Shown: one piece after another, positions 4,699 through 8,628 of the stretch | How the letters are laid out: the number at the start of each line of letters is the position of its first letter | How positions within the stretch are numbered: position 1 is the stretch's first letter | Translations under genes and position numbers: made by a program | Notes under the pieces: generated by a model | What the model saw: the letters and a program-made list of their open reading frames with translations, nothing else | The model's database searches: none | What the model was told of the DNA's origin: nothing | Source of the DNA: CAG-390 sp045543615 | Lineage (GTDB): Bacteria; Bacillota; Clostridia; Oscillospirales; CAG-272 | DNA length: 8,628 bases | Reading direction: 5' to 3' | NCBI GenBank assembly: GCA_045543615.1 | Contig: JAZPXL010000014.1 | Coordinates: 1-8,628, forward strand

Positions 4699-5259
4699 AT
4701 GGAGGACAAGAAACTGTTGCGACTGCTACATAAAGACCCGAACAGAGGGATGGAACAATTATTGGATCAATACACAGGTCTTGTTTATGCTGTTGTCAAA
4801 AGCAAGCTTGACGGTTCATACTACGTTTCATCCGATATTGAAGACTGCGTTGCTGACGTATTCAGCAAATTTTTCGGGAGTCTTGCAGACTATGATCCTA
4901 CAATGTCGAGCATCAAATCTTATCTGTGCGTCATCGCACGTAATCACGCAATCAATGTTGCCAAGAGAAGAAGCCTTGAGGGTGGTATTTCCCTTGATGA
5001 CGAGCAATCACTTTCTGAGATTGCAGATGACGTGATGCTTGAGAGCGAGCTATCAGAAGATGAGCTCAGGCGACGGGTATTGAGGGCTGTTGAGGATCTC
5101 GGAGAGCCTGACTCAAGCATCATCTTCCGTAAATATTATTACGGCGAGTCCTCAAAAGAGATCGCAAAGGCTCTCGGACTCTCTGTTTCAAATGTTGATA
5201 CGAGAGCACACAGAGCACTAAACAAACTACGTAAAATGTTTGGAGGTAATGAGGTATGA
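4699..5259 (+). CDS. ECF-like RNA polymerase sigma factor (sigma-70 family), first of two
   Basis: A 186-residue protein with only the two core sigma regions. Region 2 covers about 18-92, including YTGLVYAVVKSKL, the DIEDCVADVFSKFF helix that binds core polymerase, and the -10-reading helix SIKSYLCVIARNHAINVAKRR. Region 4 covers about 122-181 with the helix-turn-helix ESSKEIAKALGLSVSNVDTRAHRALNKLR that reads the -35. Regions 1 and 3 are missing, as in ECF sigma factors, and the length is normal for that group. It presumably directs RNA polymerase to a small regulon. The start is supported by a purine-rich ribosome binding site at 4685-4694. Its stop overlaps the next start by ATGA, so it is coupled to the membrane protein that most likely controls it. 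The linker between the regions is acidic (DDEQSLSEIADDVMLESELSEDE). Confidence 0.92.
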   Translation: MEDKKLLRLLHKDPNRGMEQLLDQYTGLVYAVVKSKLDGSYYVSSDIEDCVADVFSKFFGSLADYDPTMSSIKSYLCVIARNHAINVAKRRSLEGGISLDDEQSLSEIADDVMLESELSEDELRRRVLRAVEDLGEPDSSIIFRKYYYGESSKEIAKALGLSVSNVDTRAHRALNKLRKMFGGNEV

Positions 5260-6401
5260 AGAAAACACTAAATCATATTTTCGACGATGCGAATGCAGGT
5301 GAGATTGAAAATCTCGTCAAGCAGAACGCTGCGCCCGAGGTTTCAGCTGACACACTTGCCTCAATCAAGAGCAAGGTGTATGCAAGAACGAACTTAAACA
5401 AGGAGACTAAAAGCGCCAAAAGCGTATGGGTTCGAGCTCTAGCAATTGCGGCGTGCCTGGTGCTGCTTATAAGTGCAATTATAGTTGTGCCGATGCTCAG
5501 GGAAGATGATCCGGGGATTGATACTCCTCCCGACACTTCAACCATCGATGACACTCCGGGAAAAAACAGGCCACTTTATTGGTCTGATATTTCGTCATTT
5601 TTCGGCTCATCGGGATCATCGGGGAATGTCAGCAATCCGACAGAAATGTACGAGATAGTATTCTATGAAATAACTTCGGGTGTTTATTCTGATTATAAAC
5701 ACGGTAGCATAATTGGTGAAGATTTCGTAGGGGAAAAGATAGATACTGTTGTAATCAAAACCGGATGGTATCAATCGTGGAATGGCGAGGAACGTGATGT
5801 ATATGAGGTAAATGCCGAGGTCTACGAGATCGATGGGATCGACACTACGGTATCGGTTGCTATCAAATACCTCCAAAAGCCCCACGGAGATTCGGAGGAA
5901 TATTTCTATGTGTTCTCAAATCCATACGGCTTAGATGCAGATTCATTGTCGGGATTTTTTGAAGCCTACGATGCCGATAAGCATATGAGCATTTATACAA
6001 ATGCACATATAAGAGAATACAACGAGGGGGTATCTACAAACTTCGCTATTTATAATGTAGACAAGAGCGCAGTCGGCGCAATAAATTCACAGATTTTAAG
6101 TCTCACTTCCACGAAAACTTATAGCAAATATACCGACTCCGATATAAATGCAATTAAGAATATTACAAACACCTGCAGGGAGCGATTGCAAATTAGTGTG
6201 GAAATAAAATCAGCCGGCAGATATGGCGTTGTTTATATTCTTGATAATGGATATATCTGCTTTACGGGGTTTGGTGACTTCTTTGCGCTTCATAACATTG
6301 GGAGCGATGCAGCGCAGGCTCTCATCGACACTGTGAAAAGCAATTCTAAATGCATTAATCCGTCCGTAGAAGAGGAAACGCTTACGATGCAACCCGATTA
6401 A
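5256..6401 (+). CDS. Single-pass membrane protein, probable anti-sigma factor or sensor for the upstream sigma factor
   Basis: A 381-residue protein. Residues 1-60 would be cytoplasmic: a helical part (LNHIFDDANAGEIENLVKQ), then PEVSADTLASIKSKVYAR and a basic stretch. One transmembrane helix spans about 61-80 and is followed by the acidic juxtamembrane LREDDP and a low-complexity Pro/Asp/Thr and Gly/Ser linker (87-130). The extracytoplasmic part (130-381) is rich in Tyr, Val and Asp and looks beta-rich; I do not recognise its fold. The ATGA overlap with the sigma gene and the topology argue for an anti-sigma or co-sensor role, with the short cytoplasmic end holding the sigma factor. The zinc-binding HxxxCxxC motif of classic ZAS anti-sigma factors is absent. 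GGAGG at 5242-5246 is the ribosome binding site. The membrane segment is almost the same as in the protein starting at 7169. Confidence 0.75.
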   Translation: MKKTLNHIFDDANAGEIENLVKQNAAPEVSADTLASIKSKVYARTNLNKETKSAKSVWVRALAIAACLVLLISAIIVVPMLREDDPGIDTPPDTSTIDDTPGKNRPLYWSDISSFFGSSGSSGNVSNPTEMYEIVFYEITSGVYSDYKHGSIIGEDFVGEKIDTVVIKTGWYQSWNGEERDVYEVNAEVYEIDGIDTTVSVAIKYLQKPHGDSEEYFYVFSNPYGLDADSLSGFFEAYDADKHMSIYTNAHIREYNEGVSTNFAIYNVDKSAVGAINSQILSLTSTKTYSKYTDSDINAIKNITNTCRERLQISVEIKSAGRYGVVYILDNGYICFTGFGDFFALHNIGSDAAQALIDTVKSNSKCINPSVEEETLTMQPD

Positions 6402-6412
6402 TATAAGAAATC

Positions 6413-6439
6413 AAGGCGAGCGCATTTTGCGCTCGCCTT
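6413..6439 (+). terminator. GC-rich hairpin after the first membrane protein gene, terminator-like but lacking a T run
   Basis: A perfect 12-bp stem (AAGGCGAGCGCA 6413-6424 with TGCGCTCGCCTT 6428-6439) closes a TTT loop, 11 nt after the stop codon. The stem is very stable, but the sequence after it is ACCTGCAT, so it lacks the T tract of a standard intrinsic terminator. It may end or protect the transcript, or allow partial read-through into the second sigma operon. Confidence 0.6.
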
Positions 6440-6448
6440 ACCTGCATA

Positions 6449-6480
6449 TTCACACAAAAATCAAAATTTTATGGTATAAT
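6449..6480 (+). promoter_or_regulatory. Promoter of the second sigma factor operon, same layout as the first
   Basis: TGGTATAAT (6472-6480) is an extended -10 and TTCACA (6449-6454) lies 20 bases before the TATAAT, matching the promoter at 4592-4623 in motif and spacing. The leader to 6576 is about 90 nt and AT-rich. No other clear feature is seen in it apart from the ribosome binding site GGAAGGAGG at 6561-6569. Confidence 0.65.
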
Positions 6481-6575
6481 AATAAAAACTTTCAAAAATC
6501 ATTACACACTTTCAATTTTTTTGGTACTACTATTTATGAAGGGTCTTTCAAAAAACGCGAGGAAGGAGGCGAGCT

Positions 6576-7172
6576 ATGGAGCTTCAAAACAAACAGACAG
6601 TGAGAATACCGATGGACGATGAAAAAATCGTTGAGCTTTATTGGGAACGCGACGAAAAAGCGATTGAGGAAACCGATTTCAAATACAAGAAGTATCTGTT
6701 TTCCATTGCTTACAATGTCGTTCACGATAGGCTTGACTGCGAGGAATGCTTGAACGATACATATCTTGGTGCGTGGAATGCTATGCCGCCATCAAGACCA
6801 AATGTGCTTAAAGCATTTCTTACGACTATCACACGAAGAATTGCGATCAAACGCTACCACAGCAATATGCGGCAGAACGTAATACCTTCTGAAATGACGG
6901 TATCCTTGTCCGAGCTTGAAGATTTCGTAGCAGGTGATGAGGATGTCGGTGCAGAATTCGATGCCGAGAGGCTCGGACACATCATCAGCGACTTTGTTCG
7001 CTCGCTTTCCGAGCGCAGACAATTCATTTTTATGAGCAGGTATTATGTAGCCGATCCCATTGATACGATTGCAAGTGACTTGAACTTGAGCCGTTCAATG
7101 GTAAACAAGGAGCTTGCCGCCATCAGAAGTGCCTTGAAAGAAAAACTTGAAAGTGAGGGTTATTCGATATGA
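6576..7172 (+). CDS. Sigma-70 family (ECF-like) RNA polymerase sigma factor, second of two
   Basis: A 198-residue sigma factor of a subfamily different from the one at 4699. Region 2 is at about 17-97: MDDEKIVELYWERDEKAIEE, then KYLFSIAYNVVHDRLDCEECLNDTYLGAWN (core-binding) and LTTITRRIAIKRYHS. Region 4 is at about 133-193: SLSERRQFIFMSRYY, then the helix-turn-helix DPIDTIASDLNLSRSMVNKELAAIRSALKEKL. The conserved DCEECLNDTY and the PP-RP element after it (MPPSRPNVLKAFL) match sigma factors I know as frequent in gut Clostridia. ATG 6576 has an excellent GGAAGGAGG 6 nt before it; the in-frame ATG at 6612 is nearer to the usual family start but lacks a good ribosome binding site. The stop overlaps the following gene by ATGA, the same coupling as in the first pair. 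Confidence 0.92.
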   Translation: MELQNKQTVRIPMDDEKIVELYWERDEKAIEETDFKYKKYLFSIAYNVVHDRLDCEECLNDTYLGAWNAMPPSRPNVLKAFLTTITRRIAIKRYHSNMRQNVIPSEMTVSLSELEDFVAGDEDVGAEFDAERLGHIISDFVRSLSERRQFIFMSRYYVADPIDTIASDLNLSRSMVNKELAAIRSALKEKLESEGYSI

Positions 7173-8628
7173 AAAAGAAAGAATGGAACGAAGGTCTAAA
7201 TCTCATTGATCCCGACCTTGTTGAAAAATATGTTGAGCAAAAGGATAGGCTCAGACAAAAGAACAAAAAGCGCAAAGGAATATGGCTTCGCTTCGGAGCA
7301 ATCGCGGCGTGCTTCTTGTTAATTGTAAGCGCGGTCATCGTAGTGCCGATGCTCAGGGAGGATGATCCGGTTGTAATTCCGGGACCGGGGACGACGGATG
7401 ATGATAATAGACCGAATATACCGATTGTGAATGTTCAAGTACCTTCGTCAGCACCACAATATTACGGAAGTGAGTCGAGTGTAAACAGTTCGTCAAGTTC
7501 CGCAGTAGCAGACATTGTGCAAAGCGGAATATCCGTTACTGCACGATTTGTAGAAGCACTTCCCGACACGTACACGTTCTTTGATGATTGGGAGCAGGTA
7601 GAGTTTCGCATTTTGAGGATGGAAGTAATAACTGTTCTTGAAGGAGCGAAAATGACGGAAGAGTTCTTATTTATTGTTCCCGAGCGATATATGACCGATT
7701 ACAGTATATATGATAAATTGGTTTTTATTGACATAGCGCAATACGGTTACGAATATTCTCTCGTTTATAACAAAACCAAAGGGTGCGCTGAGCAGCTTGA
7801 AATGGTTCTTTTCGGCGATACGAACACTCATTTCAGTTCGTTGGGCAGTTCTGTCATGGCGTTTGGTTCGGACGACCTTTTTGATATGAGGTTATGGAAT
7901 TCAACCGAGGGTTGGGTAACGAACACACATTCTACCGTGGAGTATTTCGGAGCTGAGTATTACCAAAACTACACGCTACAAGATGCCGAAGAAGAAGCAC
8001 GCAATTCCGGACACGGAGAGGATTACTACTATGTTCATTCGCTTGCGAAAGTGAATGGTGAAGCAGCAGAGGCACTCGATTATATCAAGTCCTTTGAAAA
8101 TGGTGTTTATGTGCCAACGCTCGGCGGCATGAAACTCTTTTTCGGCCCGGAGGTTCAGCTTGGATTCCGAAGATATATTGGTGGCTTTGCAACCAATGAA
8201 AACGGAATGATTTATGCCGATAGCGTTAATTGGTCAAATGCACGTTTTTCAAAAGAAGATGAACAAAATCTTCCCGATCTTCAAGCGGCTGTTGCTGCCG
8301 TTATAAGTACGTTTGAGGCAGGTGAAATAATGCCTCCACATTTGAAGAATGTAAATCAAGATAAACTGCAAAGCTCCGGTGTTTTTGGTTGGTATGCCAA
8401 AACTGCAAATGGAGTTATAGGCGTGGTTCGGGTGTCGTGGTATTACGAGGATGCGGATTTGAGTCATTATTATGATGACAGGTATTTTGACGATGCCTAT
8501 TATATCATCGAATACGGCTCTGATGAGTGCGTTCCGATTGATAAAGATGCTTTGTCCGATAGGATTGGTGCTGATTATGAGAAATCATATATTTTTGCGG
8601 GCGAATACGATGAGTACGGAAAAGTTCG
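7169..8628 (+). CDS. Single-pass membrane protein with large extracytoplasmic domain, probable partner of the second sigma factor (3' end outside window)
   Basis: The frame is open from ATG 7169 to the last base (486 complete codons), so the C-terminus is missing. Residues 1-39 are cytoplasmic and charged: a short motif (NLIDPDLVEKYVEQKDRL), then a basic stretch (RQKNKKRKG). One transmembrane helix covers about 40-60, then LREDDP, a Pro/Gly/Asp linker and a Ser-rich stretch (100-112). The outer domain begins near 115 (VADIVQSGISVTARFVEALPD) and is rich in aromatic and acidic residues, with no enzyme motif I recognise. The N-terminus is the type that follows ECF-like sigma genes in Clostridia, so an anti-sigma or sensor role is inferred. 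There is no HxxxCxxC zinc motif. The outer domain is not visibly similar to that of the protein at 5256, in contrast to the near-identical membrane segment. Confidence 0.78.
   Translation, partial: MKKKEWNEGLNLIDPDLVEKYVEQKDRLRQKNKKRKGIWLRFGAIAACFLLIVSAVIVVPMLREDDPVVIPGPGTTDDDNRPNIPIVNVQVPSSAPQYYGSESSVNSSSSSAVADIVQSGISVTARFVEALPDTYTFFDDWEQVEFRILRMEVITVLEGAKMTEEFLFIVPERYMTDYSIYDKLVFIDIAQYGYEYSLVYNKTKGCAEQLEMVLFGDTNTHFSSLGSSVMAFGSDDLFDMRLWNSTEGWVTNTHSTVEYFGAEYYQNYTLQDAEEEARNSGHGEDYYYVHSLAKVNGEAAEALDYIKSFENGVYVPTLGGMKLFFGPEVQLGFRRYIGGFATNENGMIYADSVNWSNARFSKEDEQNLPDLQAAVAAVISTFEAGEIMPPHLKNVNQDKLQSSGVFGWYAKTANGVIGVVRVSWYYEDADLSHYYDDRYFDDAYYIIEYGSDECVPIDKDALSDRIGADYEKSYIFAGEYDEYGKV

Noticed and set aside
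4658..5035. A 125-codon + strand frame overlapping the first sigma factor in another frame.
   Set aside because: The sigma factor frame has clear region 2 and region 4 motifs and a ribosome binding site; this one has neither.
6526..6540. TACTACTATTTATGA as a further promoter -10 for the second sigma gene.
   Set aside because: No matching -35 and a weak -10 compared with the extended TATAAT at 6475.

Overview
The window looks like chromosomal DNA from a low-to-moderate-GC Firmicute, most likely a gut-type member of the Clostridia (Oscillospiraceae or a neighbouring family). The reasons are strong AGGAGG-type ribosome binding sites, SigA-type promoters with extended -10 boxes, a LytTR/DUF3021 gene pair, and ECF-like sigma factors followed by single-pass membrane proteins of a kind I associate with these bacteria. 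The organism assignment is inference. All convincing genes lie on the + strand. I see no tRNA, rRNA, CRISPR array or transposase.

Layout: (1) 1-236 is the 3' end of a TlpA/thioredoxin-like gene, followed by a strong terminator at 336-373. (2) 374-1113 holds no credible protein gene. It contains a possibly structured RNA (390-514), a GC-rich hairpin segment (585-633) and an old 82-bp tandem duplication (787-950). (3) 1055-3566 is a promoter plus a four-gene operon: ABC ATPase, ABC-2 permease, LytTR DNA-binding protein and DUF3021 membrane protein. Three of its genes are joined by ATGA overlaps and the fourth by a 12-nt gap. It reads as an exporter carried with its own membrane-gated LytTR regulator. 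(4) 3567-4584 holds an intergenic stretch with two good promoters, a membrane-anchored XRE-type regulator and its terminator. (5) 4592-6439 is a promoter, an ECF-like sigma factor and a membrane protein (probable anti-sigma or sensor), ending in a hairpin. (6) 6449-8628 is a second promoter, a second sigma factor of a different subfamily and a second membrane protein that runs off the window.

The theme is membrane-coupled gene regulation: three regulator types (LytTR, XRE, ECF sigma), each encoded with or fused to a membrane protein. The most notable observation is that the two sigma/membrane-protein pairs have unrelated-looking extracytoplasmic domains and different sigma subfamilies, yet share an almost identical transmembrane and juxtamembrane segment (19 of 24 residues; 27 of 28 bases across its end). 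Their promoters also share an unusual layout. This suggests tandem, modular sigma/anti-sigma cassettes.
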